6,579 bases of DNA from Pseudomonadota bacterium (GTDB lineage Bacteria; Desulfobacterota; Desulfobulbia; Desulfobulbales; DAOVYS01), in assembly GCA_030635485.1 (NCBI GenBank), contig DAOVYS010000152.1, positions 1 to 6,579 on the forward strand. Direction: 5' to 3'. Positions 1 to 6,477 of this stretch are shown here, piece after piece. Within the stretch, counting starts at the first letter, position 1. Every line of letters starts with the position of its first letter. The notes below the pieces were generated by a model that saw only the letters and a list, made by a program, of their open reading frames with translations, did not search any database and was not told where the DNA came from. Both the position numbers and the translations under genes were made by a program.

Positions 1-845
1 AGATGTTTATACGGGGCAACACCCATGGCCTTGAGCATTGTGGGCCAGTAAATAGCGTGCGGTTTCAGGATGTCCTTTGCAATTACGTGTTCCACGTTAT
101 CCCAGTATCGGGAAAAATCCGGTCCGTCCGGGTAACCGATGCCTGTAAGGTAATTGATAAGGGCATCAAACCAGACATATGTTACAAAGCGGTCATCAAA
201 CGGCAGGGGGATTCCCCAGGTGAGCCTGCTGACAGGTCTTGAAATGCACAAATCCTCCAACGGCTCTTTCAGAAAAGAAAGCACCTCGTTTTTGTAACGG
301 GCCGGGGTGATGAATTCAGGATTGCTCTCAATGTGGTTAATGAGCCAATCCTGATATTTGCTCATTCGGAAGAAATAGTTCTGTTCACTGATCACTTCAG
401 GGACAGTCTTGTGGTCTGGGCATTTGCCGTCAACCAGGTCCTTTTCAGTCACAAATCTTTCGCAGCCCTTACAGTAGTGGCCTGAATATTCGCTGAAATA
501 GAAGTCATCGTTATCGTAGATCTTCTGGAGAATGGTCTGTACCAGCTTTATATGGACCTCGTCTGTGGTTCGGATGAAATTATCAGGCTTGATCGAAAGG
601 ATCGGCCATGTCTCACGGAACATTTGGCTGATCCGGTCGACAAACTCCTTTGAAGACTGACCGGAATCCTGTGCAGCCTGGGCGATCTTGTCGCCGTGTT
701 CATCGGTGCCTGTCTGGAAACGGACGTCTTTACCGCATAAGCGCAGAAATCGACTCATCGTGTCCGCAACAATGGTCGTGTAGGCGTGGCCCAGGTGAGG
801 TTGGGCATTGACGTAGAAGATAGGTGTAGTGATGTAGACGCTCAT
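1..845 (-). CDS. metG: Methionyl-tRNA synthetase, N-terminal part (3' end outside window)
   Basis: Class I aminoacyl-tRNA synthetase that charges tRNA-Met with methionine in the cytoplasm. I translated 281 codons from the ATG at 845 down to the left edge. Seen: the start MSVYITTPIFYVNAQPHLGH places the HIGH-type ATP-binding motif (HLGH) at residues 17-20. A zinc knuckle follows with Cys125, Cys128, Cys142 and His145 (CKGC...CPDH), so the second pair ends in His rather than Cys. A catalytic-core WFDAL motif lies further on. The KMSKS loop and anticodon-binding domain lie beyond the left edge. The start codon overlaps the ricT stop as ATGA, and only a weak A-rich ribosome site precedes it, so translation is probably coupled to ricT. 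Assignment is secure; the gene is cut by the window and shows no sign of damage. Confidence 0.96.
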   Translation of the reverse strand, partial: MSVYITTPIFYVNAQPHLGHAYTTIVADTMSRFLRLCGKDVRFQTGTDEHGDKIAQAAQDSGQSSKEFVDRISQMFRETWPILSIKPDNFIRTTDEVHIKLVQTILQKIYDNDDFYFSEYSGHYCKGCERFVTEKDLVDGKCPDHKTVPEVISEQNYFFRMSKYQDWLINHIESNPEFITPARYKNEVLSFLKEPLEDLCISRPVSRLTWGIPLPFDDRFVTYVWFDALINYLTGIGYPDGPDFSRYWDNVEHVIAKDILKPHAIYWPTMLKAMGVAPYKH

Positions 846-1804
846 GATTTTTCTTTTTTAGGACCTTTTTTCTGCAATTTTCGTGGTTTACTGATTACGA
901 CAGCCCTTTCCCAATCCTTGCGGCTTAGAACAAGCGTCTTGTTCCTGTCTTCAATGTTGACGACCTTGATCAGCTCCTGCAGCACATTATGCTGCAGGAC
1001 CTTGTAGGTCTCTTCATCCAGTGTAATATTTTTGCCTACTCCTGGCATGTGTTTTTTAACAGCATGATAGGCCTCAAATTCATAATTGAGACAACAGAGC
1101 AGACGGTTGCAGATACCTGAAATTTTGGCGGGATTTAACGGAAGATTCTGCTCTTTGGCCATTTTGATCGAGACAGGAGTGAATTTTTTTATAAAAGAGG
1201 AACAGCATAATTCACGGCCACAGTATCCGAGCCCGCCTATCATCTTGGTCTCATGACGCACGCCGATCTGCCGCATCTCTACCCTGGTACGGAATTCTTG
1301 AACAAGGGCCTTTACGAGCTCTCTGAAATCGACTCGGATATCTGATGTAAAGTAAAAGATGATCTTGCTGCCGTTAAAAAAACGCTTCACCTTTATGAGT
1401 TTCATTACAAGCTTAAATTTTTTAATCAGCTCATGGCAGAGATCAAACGCCTTTTTTTCTTGGACCACCAGCTTTTCGTACCTGGCAATTTCTTCCCTGG
1501 TTCCTCTTCGGATTGCCGTGTATAGAGCCTTTATTTTACCGGAATTCTCTGTGGGCAACCATGTGCTGGAATTGGCGATTCGGGCCGGCTCCAGGCCGTG
1601 GTCTGTATGCACCATCACAACCTCGTCGATTTTCAGGTTCCAGATGCGTGAAGAGGCGCGGGTGATGTGCTCGTCCTTGCGGAATCGGATCATGTACCAA
1701 CTGTCCGGTTTCCGGTCGGATCGATTATGTTTTTCCGGTTTGGATTCCGTCTCGTCGTGTTGTTTGTCTGTCGAGGTGTCGGGTATGTTTTTTTGTGTGG
1801 ACAT
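842..1804 (-). CDS. ricT: PSP1-domain protein, RicT/YaaT-like
   Basis: 320-residue cytoplasmic protein with a PSP1 C-terminal domain. In Bacillus the homologue RicT (YaaT) works with RicA and RicF, carries Fe-S clusters and modulates RNase Y-dependent mRNA processing; whether this protein does the same is inference. Seen: a hydrophilic, probably disordered N-terminus (about 1-35); a central region to about 170; then the family core GGLGYCGRELCC (190-201) and ICNRLLCCLNYE (231-242). Cys195, 200, 201, 232, 237 and 238 make two C-x4-C-C groups suited to metal or Fe-S binding. The C-terminus is a lysine-rich tail. ATG at 1804 is chosen because it is the first usual start after an in-frame TAG; its ribosome site is weak (AAAGAA). 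It ends in TGA inside the ATGA overlap with metG, a common ricT-metG pairing. Confidence 0.9.
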   Translation of the reverse strand: MSTQKNIPDTSTDKQHDETESKPEKHNRSDRKPDSWYMIRFRKDEHITRASSRIWNLKIDEVVMVHTDHGLEPARIANSSTWLPTENSGKIKALYTAIRRGTREEIARYEKLVVQEKKAFDLCHELIKKFKLVMKLIKVKRFFNGSKIIFYFTSDIRVDFRELVKALVQEFRTRVEMRQIGVRHETKMIGGLGYCGRELCCSSFIKKFTPVSIKMAKEQNLPLNPAKISGICNRLLCCLNYEFEAYHAVKKHMPGVGKNITLDEETYKVLQHNVLQELIKVVNIEDRNKTLVLSRKDWERAVVISKPRKLQKKGPKKEKS

Positions 1805-1858
1805 TTTCTTTAATCGATTCCAGATCCCTTTCTAATTTTTTTGTTGGGTGGTGTTGTA

Positions 1859-1872
1859 ACAATACGTATTGT
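1859..1872. promoter_or_regulatory. Perfect 14-bp palindrome between kinase and ricT
   Basis: ACAATACGTATTGT reads the same on both strands and touches the last base of the kinase stop codon; the ricT ATG lies 55 bases further on. With no loop it suits a dimeric regulator's binding site better than a terminator hairpin. The 67-bp gap (1805-1871) holds no convincing promoter. Confidence 0.35.
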
Positions 1873-3875
1873 CAGTTAGTTAGTGCCTTTCTGAGGGCGT
1901 CGGCCAAATCTTTCATAATAACAGGCTTCATTATATATTCCCTAATACCCATAGACTTGGCTTTTTCTTTAGATATAGTTTCGCTGAATCCCGACAATAT
2001 GATAATAGGGATGTCAGGTTTAATCTTTATTAACTCCTTGGCAAGAATATCACCACTCATATTGGGCATTGCCATATCGGTCAGCACAAGATCAAATTTA
2101 TCAGGTTGTGATTGGAAAGCCTTCAGTGCATCCAGACTACTGTTCCGGACCGTTACTTGATAGCCCAATTTCTCTAACATCTTCCGTAATATGCTGATAT
2201 TGACTTCTTCATCATCGACAACGAGGATATGTTCATCCCCCATCTGTATTGACTCAGTGGGAGTGGCTTTGGTTTTCATCCCATGCATCTCTATAAGCGG
2301 CAGATAAATATTGAATGTCGACCCCTTGCCCAGTTCGCTATAAACAGTTATATATCCATTATGGCTTGCGACTATCCCATGTATCATGGAGAGTCCCATG
2401 CCGGTCCCTTTGCCCACTTCTTTTGTAGTAAAAAACGGCTCGAAAATTCGTTCTTGCACAGTTTTTCCCATGCCGTGACCCGTATCACTTATAGTCAGTT
2501 TTACATAGTCGCCAGGCTTTAGATCTGGATACGGAATGAGGGATTCGGCATCAAGGTGAACATTGACCAGACTCACGGACAGCGTTCCACCTTTGTCCTC
2601 CATGGAATGATAAGCATTTGTGCAAAGATTTATTAAAATTTGATGGATCTGGGTCGGGTTGCCCATAACGGCTCCGCATTCATTGTCTATATTCTGACTG
2701 ATTTCAATGGTTGTCGGTATTGATGACCTTAAAAAAATCAGTGCTTCCTTAATTGCGGATTGTATCTCAAGCGGCTTTTGTTCCTTGTCGTGATGACGGC
2801 TGAATGTGAGAATTTGTTGAACCAGCTTTTTGGCACGCTTAGATGCCTTAAGGACCTCCTTTAAGTCTGTTTCGGCAGTGCTGTTTTCAGGCACCTCGTC
2901 CATTGCCATCTCCGTGTATCCGATTATGGGGAAGAGAATGTTGTTAAAGTCGTGGGCAATGCCTCCTGCCAGAGTTCCGATGGACTCCATCTTTTGGGCC
3001 TGCAGGAGTTGGTCTTCAAGATGTTCGCTCTCGGTAATGTCGATAAAACTTTCCAGACCGCCGATAGGTTGACCATTTTCGTCATTAAGCAGATCCAGAT
3101 TTTTTGAAATTATGATATCTTTACCATTAATATGCATTTCGCATTTTTTGCCATAGATCGGCTTATCAATTTCTTTATCAAAAAGGCTGCATCCTTTTTT
3201 GCATTCATCACAATCAAGGATCTCAATACAGTCTCTTCCTATAACTTCCTTTGTCTTTAACCCGGTAATTTTTTCAGCTTCTTTGTTCCAGTATGTGATT
3301 TTTCTATCAATGTCTACTGTGAACAAACCGCTCGGTATTGTCTGAAGTATCAGTTGAGATCTTGCCTCGGACTTACGCAGTGCTTCCTCTGCCAGTAAGC
3401 GTTCGGTGATATTACGAGCTACACCGGTGCTGCCTGCCGGTTTATTGTCGGCATCCAACAGTGATGTTACATTTAACTCCACAGGAACCTTTTTCCCATC
3501 CTTATGTATAAGATCAAATTCATAATTAGACGTTTTTCCGCCGGAAAGACCTTGCCTGAAGCGGTCGGCCGTTGATTTTATATGTTCAGGGGCAAGGATT
3601 TCAGTGAAATGATGTCCTATCAGATCTTGGACAGGGTGACCGGTTATCCTTTCGATTTCAGGGTTAAGATAGGTAAACCTGCCGTTTTGATCTATAGTAA
3701 AAACGATATCGGTTATAGTTTCAACAAGTGTGCGATATTTTTCTTCACTTGCCCTCAGCGTATCCCTGGCTTGATTGAGCCGTATCAAAACAGAGACCAG
3801 CCCGAAAATAGTGACACCGAGGAATAGCGCAAGCCCGCTGAGGGTGTAGATAAGGAGCATGGTTTTCTGGGTCAA
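1872..3875 (-). CDS. Membrane PAS-PAS hybrid histidine kinase with C-terminal receiver
   Basis: Inner-membrane sensor kinase, 667 residues from a TTG start (ATG at 3860 is the alternative, five codons in). Order: transmembrane helix 6-31; short linker helix; PAS 1 about 44-160; PAS 2 about 170-285 with a cysteine group (Cys216, 222, 225, 229); dimerisation helix with phospho-acceptor His308 in AGGIAHDFNNIL; N box Asn416/Asn420; G1 DTGHGMG 464-470; F box EPFFTTK 479-485; G2 GTGMGLS 490-496; receiver about 548-667 with acidic pair Asp554/Asp555, phospho-acceptor Asp600, Ser628 and Lys650. All catalytic motifs are intact, so kinase and phosphotransfer activity are expected. Signal and target are unknown; no DNA-binding output is fused or adjacent. 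Neither possible start has a recognisable ribosome site, and the frame stays open upstream to a single TAG, beyond which lies another membrane helix (3906-4016). The true N-terminus is therefore doubtful. Sits between holB and ricT; stop is TGA. Confidence 0.92.
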   Translation of the reverse strand: MTQKTMLLIYTLSGLALFLGVTIFGLVSVLIRLNQARDTLRASEEKYRTLVETITDIVFTIDQNGRFTYLNPEIERITGHPVQDLIGHHFTEILAPEHIKSTADRFRQGLSGGKTSNYEFDLIHKDGKKVPVELNVTSLLDADNKPAGSTGVARNITERLLAEEALRKSEARSQLILQTIPSGLFTVDIDRKITYWNKEAEKITGLKTKEVIGRDCIEILDCDECKKGCSLFDKEIDKPIYGKKCEMHINGKDIIISKNLDLLNDENGQPIGGLESFIDITESEHLEDQLLQAQKMESIGTLAGGIAHDFNNILFPIIGYTEMAMDEVPENSTAETDLKEVLKASKRAKKLVQQILTFSRHHDKEQKPLEIQSAIKEALIFLRSSIPTTIEISQNIDNECGAVMGNPTQIHQILINLCTNAYHSMEDKGGTLSVSLVNVHLDAESLIPYPDLKPGDYVKLTISDTGHGMGKTVQERIFEPFFTTKEVGKGTGMGLSMIHGIVASHNGYITVYSELGKGSTFNIYLPLIEMHGMKTKATPTESIQMGDEHILVVDDEEVNISILRKMLEKLGYQVTVRNSSLDALKAFQSQPDKFDLVLTDMAMPNMSGDILAKELIKIKPDIPIIILSGFSETISKEKAKSMGIREYIMKPVIMKDLADALRKALTN

Positions 3876-3905
3876 CTTGGATGTGGAGGTTAAAATGCCT
3901 ATGGT

Positions 3906-4016
3906 CTACTCTTGGTTTGATTTTACATAATTCAGGGTAACATATAAAATAGCCGTGACGAAACATAGGAAAACAAGTGTACCCCCAAAGATCAGCATGT
4001 ATTTTTTCTTAAACAT
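3906..4016 (-). CDS. 36-codon membrane segment, in frame with the kinase and ended by TAG
   Basis: Starts at an ATG preceded 6 bases away by a good purine-rich ribosome site (AAAGGGGGT, about 4032-4023). It encodes a lysine-rich cap (MFKKKYM) and a hydrophobic helix of about 20 residues (MLIFGGTLVFLCFVTAILYV), then TLNYVKSNQE and TAG at 3908-3906. This is exactly the reading frame of the downstream kinase: between this TAG and the kinase ATG at 3860 lie 15 sense codons and no other stop. The simplest reading is that it is the severed N-terminus of the kinase, giving a two-helix membrane anchor with a loop of about 25 residues. The alternatives are a genuine small membrane protein translated ahead of the kinase, or a stop introduced by sequencing error. 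Coding status as an independent gene is uncertain. Confidence 0.5.
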   Translation of the reverse strand: MFKKKYMLIFGGTLVFLCFVTAILYVTLNYVKSNQE

Positions 4017-4022
4017 ATGAGT

Positions 4023-4031
4023 ACCCCCTTT
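4023..4031 (-). promoter_or_regulatory. Ribosome binding site ahead of the 36-codon segment
   Basis: Reading the minus strand, AAAGGGGGT precedes the ATG at 4016 by six bases. This matters because the annotated kinase starts (TTG 3875, ATG 3860) have no such site, which suggests that translation of the kinase originally began here. Confidence 0.55.
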
Positions 4032-4060
4032 ACTTCAACACTGCCTGAATAGTTACAAGA

Positions 4061-4110
4061 CCATCAGTCTTGATGGCGTCGTAAAAAAAAATCGATCTAC
4101 TGCGTCGCAG
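4061..4110. repeat. Palindromic intergenic element between holB and the kinase segment
   Basis: Contains a stem CCATCA/TGATGG with a four-base loop (4061-4076), a run of nine A (4083-4091; T on the minus strand) and the near-palindrome CTGCGTCGCAG (4100-4110). On the minus strand, downstream of holB, the order is weak hairpin, eight bases, T9, second hairpin. This is not a textbook terminator, though it may weakly terminate holB. It resembles, from memory, short dispersed intergenic repeats of deltaproteobacterial genomes; I could not verify this. Confidence 0.3.
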
Positions 4111-4115
4111 GATGC

Positions 4116-5111
4116 CTAAAGTAAGCCAAAGAAAAGTACTTCACAGACTAGGGCACGGTTACAGTTCCGGTCAAGCTGTTTTTTAGCCTTGTCTACCAGA
4201 AGAAGTCTGTCGGAAAGCTCTTTCAGGCTCCACCGTTTCCGCGCGGCATCCATAAAAGGAAAAAGATCACGGCTTATGAGCATGGATTCGGATGCACCTG
4301 TTCCAAGAAGAATCAGGTCCCTGAGCCAGATTTTGATGAGATCGAGGAGTTCGTACAGATTTTCCTTAAGCTTTGCCGCTATATCGGCCATATTCAGAAC
4401 AATTTCCACGGATTCCGGCCTGCCTTTAGACAGTCTTAAGAACCTTTCCACGATCTCCCGTCTGAATGAAAGCAGGTCTTTTTTTAATAGAAGTCTTGCC
4501 CTTCCAAGGCTCCCCTCCGCCACTGCAGCCAGAGTGGCTGCCTCTTCGTCGGAAATTCCGTTTTCAGCATTGAGGGCCTTGGAAACCAGATTATAGGGAA
4601 GGGCGTAAAAGGGGATTATCTGACACCTTGAAACAATGGTTGAAAGGATCTCGCCCGCCTCATCGGCGGTCAGGATAAGGACTGTGTTTTCCGGAGGTTC
4701 CTCCAGGGTCTTTAAGAGGCTGTTTGCAACTTCTTTGCGGCGCATGGTGTTGTGGATATCCTCAAACAGCACCATCCTGTGTCTGGCCTCAAAGGGTGGA
4801 TAGGTCAATTGGTGTTTTAGTTCGCGCACCTGTTTTATCTTGATGTGCACCCCTTCCGGTTGAATGAGAAGCAGGTCCGGATGGTTGCCTGAGCGGAATT
4901 TGACACAGGAGGAACAATTGCCGCAGACATCCTGGTCTACCGGGGAGAGGCAGTTGGCATATGCCGCAAATGTGAGCGCGCATCGCTTTTTGCCCACACC
5001 CGCGGGTCCCCTGAAAAGATAGGCATGGCTCATCTTTTCCCGGTGAAAGGATTTCTTGAGAAGCTTTTTTGCCTTTTCCTGAGCTATGAGGGAATTGAAA
5101 CTTAGATGCAT
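4116..5111 (-). CDS. holB: DNA polymerase III delta prime subunit
   Basis: Clamp-loader subunit (331 residues) that, with DnaX and delta, opens the beta sliding clamp for loading at primed DNA. Seen: N-terminal AAA+ fold with P-loop GPAGVGKK (35-42); a four-cysteine zinc module, Cys54, 63, 66 and 69 (CGNCSSC); the family-typical NSLLKTLEEPPENT (130-143); and the SRC motif at 161-163, which in clamp loaders supplies an arginine to a neighbouring ATP site. The P-loop ends in Lys-Lys rather than Lys-Thr/Ser, and the Walker B position reads VLFEDIH, which fits delta prime being a poor or inactive ATPase. The C-terminal helical region (about 210-331) fits the collar domain. ATG at 5111 has only a weak ribosome site. 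It lies 61 bp after yhaM, same strand, and ends in TAG. Confidence 0.93.
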   Translation of the reverse strand: MHLSFNSLIAQEKAKKLLKKSFHREKMSHAYLFRGPAGVGKKRCALTFAAYANCLSPVDQDVCGNCSSCVKFRSGNHPDLLLIQPEGVHIKIKQVRELKHQLTYPPFEARHRMVLFEDIHNTMRRKEVANSLLKTLEEPPENTVLILTADEAGEILSTIVSRCQIIPFYALPYNLVSKALNAENGISDEEAATLAAVAEGSLGRARLLLKKDLLSFRREIVERFLRLSKGRPESVEIVLNMADIAAKLKENLYELLDLIKIWLRDLILLGTGASESMLISRDLFPFMDAARKRWSLKELSDRLLLVDKAKKQLDRNCNRALVCEVLFFGLL

Positions 5112-5172
5112 TTCTTTTATTCCAGGCGATTATTCGTAACCGTTTACCAGGGGTACAAACTTACGGGAACCT

Positions 5173-6222
5173 CTATTCAAGAAAAGACATCTGCCTAGGT
5201 ACTGTTGTCTTGTCCCTGTTTTTTTGTTCCTGGATCTTAAGGGGCTCCTCCTCCTCGGATGCTCGACCGTTTACAAAGAGGAATCGTTCAAGAGTTCTCT
5301 GGTATTCCGTCCACTGGTGGCCGGGATCCCGCATCTGGTCTCCCAGCCGGTTGATATAGTTTATCTTGGCGTCCAGGTCGTCCAGGAAGTTCAGGATAAA
5401 GGCCTCGCGGGTCATGGGGAGAGCCGGGGAGCCGAATTCGTGACGTCCGTGATGACTTAAAATCAGGTGTTTTAATCTGACTCCGAGTTCCTCGGGAAAA
5501 TCCGGGAGTTTTCTTATATTCTCCTGAATCATGTCAACACCGATCACAAGGTGGCCCACAAGCCGGCCTTTGTCCGTATAGTCAAAGGGAAAGGCGTCAA
5601 TTCCAAATTCCTCGATTTTCCCAATGTCATGGAGCAGCGCGCCGGCAATGAGGATCGATCTGTCAACATCGGGATAAAGGTCCGAGACCTTGTCTGCCAG
5701 CCTGGTCACTGCGAGAGTGTGTTCAAGTAAACCGCCCATATAGGCGTGATGCATAGATTTTGCCGCCGGCGCCTTTTTGAATTTTTTTAGAAATCCGCTA
5801 TCCTTGAAAAAGAGGAGAAGAAGCTGCTGGAGATGTGGATTTTTTACTGTTTTTACAAGTTTCATAACCTCTGCGGTCATGCTTTTGATCTCATAAGGCG
5901 CAGAGGGGACAAAAAGGGTCATGTCCAGGTTCGAATCGTCGACCGCCTTTAACGTATTGATCTTGAGCTGTAATACTCCTTTATAGGCCTGGGCCTGCCC
6001 TTTTAGCAATACAACTCCGCCCGGTCTGCATTCCGCCATCCACCTGTCCGCATCATCCCATACCCGGCCGGCCATTTCACCTGTACGGTCCATCAAGTTA
6101 AGCATCAGATACGGGCTCCCGGTTCGGGTCTCGGCACGACTGACATTCTTAATAAGGAAAAGTCCTTCTATATTCCGTCCGTCCCGGATCTCTTTTATGA
6201 ATAAATTTTTTTGGAGTTCCAT
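5173..6222 (-). CDS. yhaM: YhaM-like 3'-5' exoribonuclease (OB fold + HD domain)
   Basis: 349-residue cytoplasmic protein of the YhaM family, 3'-5' exonucleases that trim RNA (and DNA) ends using metal ions. Seen: N-terminal OB-type nucleic-acid-binding region about 15-95 (LMLNLMDRTGEMAGRVWD at 39-56 is the family signature), then an HD domain with His168 (GGLLEHT), His198-Asp199 (GALLHDIGK), His224 (GHLVIG), His257-His258 and His261 (LSHHGRHEFGS), all expected metal ligands, and Asp282. The C-terminal 30 residues are polar and extend past Bacillus YhaM (about 314 residues). The N-terminus fits the ATG at 6222, although no ribosome site sits at the right distance. A -35/-10 pair upstream predicts transcription starting at that very ATG. 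First gene of the leftward block; stop TAG, followed in frame by TAA four codons later. Confidence 0.9.
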   Translation of the reverse strand: MELQKNLFIKEIRDGRNIEGLFLIKNVSRAETRTGSPYLMLNLMDRTGEMAGRVWDDADRWMAECRPGGVVLLKGQAQAYKGVLQLKINTLKAVDDSNLDMTLFVPSAPYEIKSMTAEVMKLVKTVKNPHLQQLLLLFFKDSGFLKKFKKAPAAKSMHHAYMGGLLEHTLAVTRLADKVSDLYPDVDRSILIAGALLHDIGKIEEFGIDAFPFDYTDKGRLVGHLVIGVDMIQENIRKLPDFPEELGVRLKHLILSHHGRHEFGSPALPMTREAFILNFLDDLDAKINYINRLGDQMRDPGHQWTEYQRTLERFLFVNGRASEEEEPLKIQEQKNRDKTTVPRQMSFLE

Positions 6223-6228
6223 GGCCGG

Positions 6229-6257
6229 ATATTACATGTCACTCCTGTTGTCGTCAA
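6229..6257 (-). promoter_or_regulatory. Candidate promoter of yhaM (predicted leaderless transcript)
   Basis: On the minus strand TTGACG (6257-6252; 5 of 6 to consensus) and TAATAT (6234-6229; 4 of 6) are separated by 17 bases. Six bases (CCGGCC) lie between the -10 box and the yhaM ATG, so the expected transcription start coincides with A6222. The match is seen; promoter activity is inferred. Confidence 0.4.
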
Positions 6258-6278
6258 GGGCAAAGGGCAGCGGGGCAG

Positions 6279-6299
6279 GTGCCGGGTGCCGGGTGCCGG
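6279..6299. repeat. Three tandem copies of a GC-rich heptamer
   Basis: GTGCCGG occurs three times without interruption (6279-6285, 6286-6292, 6293-6299) in the divergent intergenic region, upstream of both candidate promoters. Copies are identical, as in a slippage-prone short repeat. No function is evident. Confidence 0.85.
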
Positions 6300-6308
6300 C
6301 AAAAACAA

Positions 6309-6337
6309 TTGAAAAATCTATCCGTATGCAATATCGT
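6309..6337 (+). promoter_or_regulatory. Candidate promoter of the serA-like gene
   Basis: TTGAAA (6309-6314; 5 of 6) and TATCGT (6332-6337; 4 of 6) with a 17-base spacer. It would start transcripts near 6344 and give a leader of about 140 bases that contains the possible folded RNA at 6353-6423. The -10 box is weak. Confidence 0.3.
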
Positions 6338-6352
6338 GCGGAAAGTACGTGT

Positions 6353-6423
6353 GGTTTGCCTTGCCCCCCCGTGATTGGTTACACCGGGATGCTGGTGAAC
6401 TCTCACATCCCTGGGGTCAAACC
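6353..6423 (+). ncRNA. Possible structured leader RNA ahead of the serA-like gene
   Basis: By eye the leader closes into three stems. P1 pairs GGTTTG (6353-6358) with CAAACC (6418-6423) and continues, across an internal loop, as CCCC (within 6364-6370) with GGGG (6413-6416). P2 is GTGA (6371-6374) with TTAC (6379-6382) and a TTGG loop. P3 is GGGAT (6386-6390) with ATCCC (6407-6411), then after a GCTG bulge GTGA (6395-6398) with TCAC (6403-6406) and an ACTC loop. No U-run follows, so it is not a simple terminator. I could not match it to any riboswitch family I know; chance pairing remains possible. Confidence 0.35.
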
Positions 6424-6471
6424 TATATGCCTGCTGAACTATTACAAATTTGGTCATATCAGACATCAATC

Positions 6472-6477
6472 AAGGAG
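6472..6477 (+). promoter_or_regulatory. Ribosome binding site of the serA-like gene
   Basis: AAGGAG, seven bases before the ATG at 6485. It is the strongest ribosome site in the window and decides the start against the in-frame ATG at 6389. Confidence 0.8.

Noticed and set aside
1359..1835. 158-codon plus-strand frame opposite ricT
   Set aside because: It is antisense to a well-conserved gene with all family motifs; the apparent hydrophobicity is that of a reversed lysine-rich protein.
3745..3966. 73-codon minus-strand frame overlapping the kinase start
   Set aside because: It is in a different frame from the kinase and from the 3906-4016 segment, has no hydrophobic helix, and looks like a shadow.
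4061..4110. Strong intrinsic terminator of holB
   Set aside because: The hairpin before the T9 tract has about four base pairs and is eight bases away; the better hairpin lies after the tract.
4189..4596. 135-codon plus-strand frame opposite holB
   Set aside because: Serine/arginine-rich translation typical of an antisense shadow, with no domain resemblance.
6353..6423. tRNA or hammerhead-type ribozyme in the leader
   Set aside because: There is no T-loop GGTTC, acceptor stem or anticodon arm, and no CUGAUGA plus GAAA core; CTGGTGA near 6392 is only a partial likeness.
6254..6469. 71-codon open frame on the minus strand in the divergent intergenic region
   Set aside because: No ribosome site, composition unlike a protein (rich in His, Arg, Pro and Cys from the heptamer repeat), and it runs antisense through the possible leader RNA.
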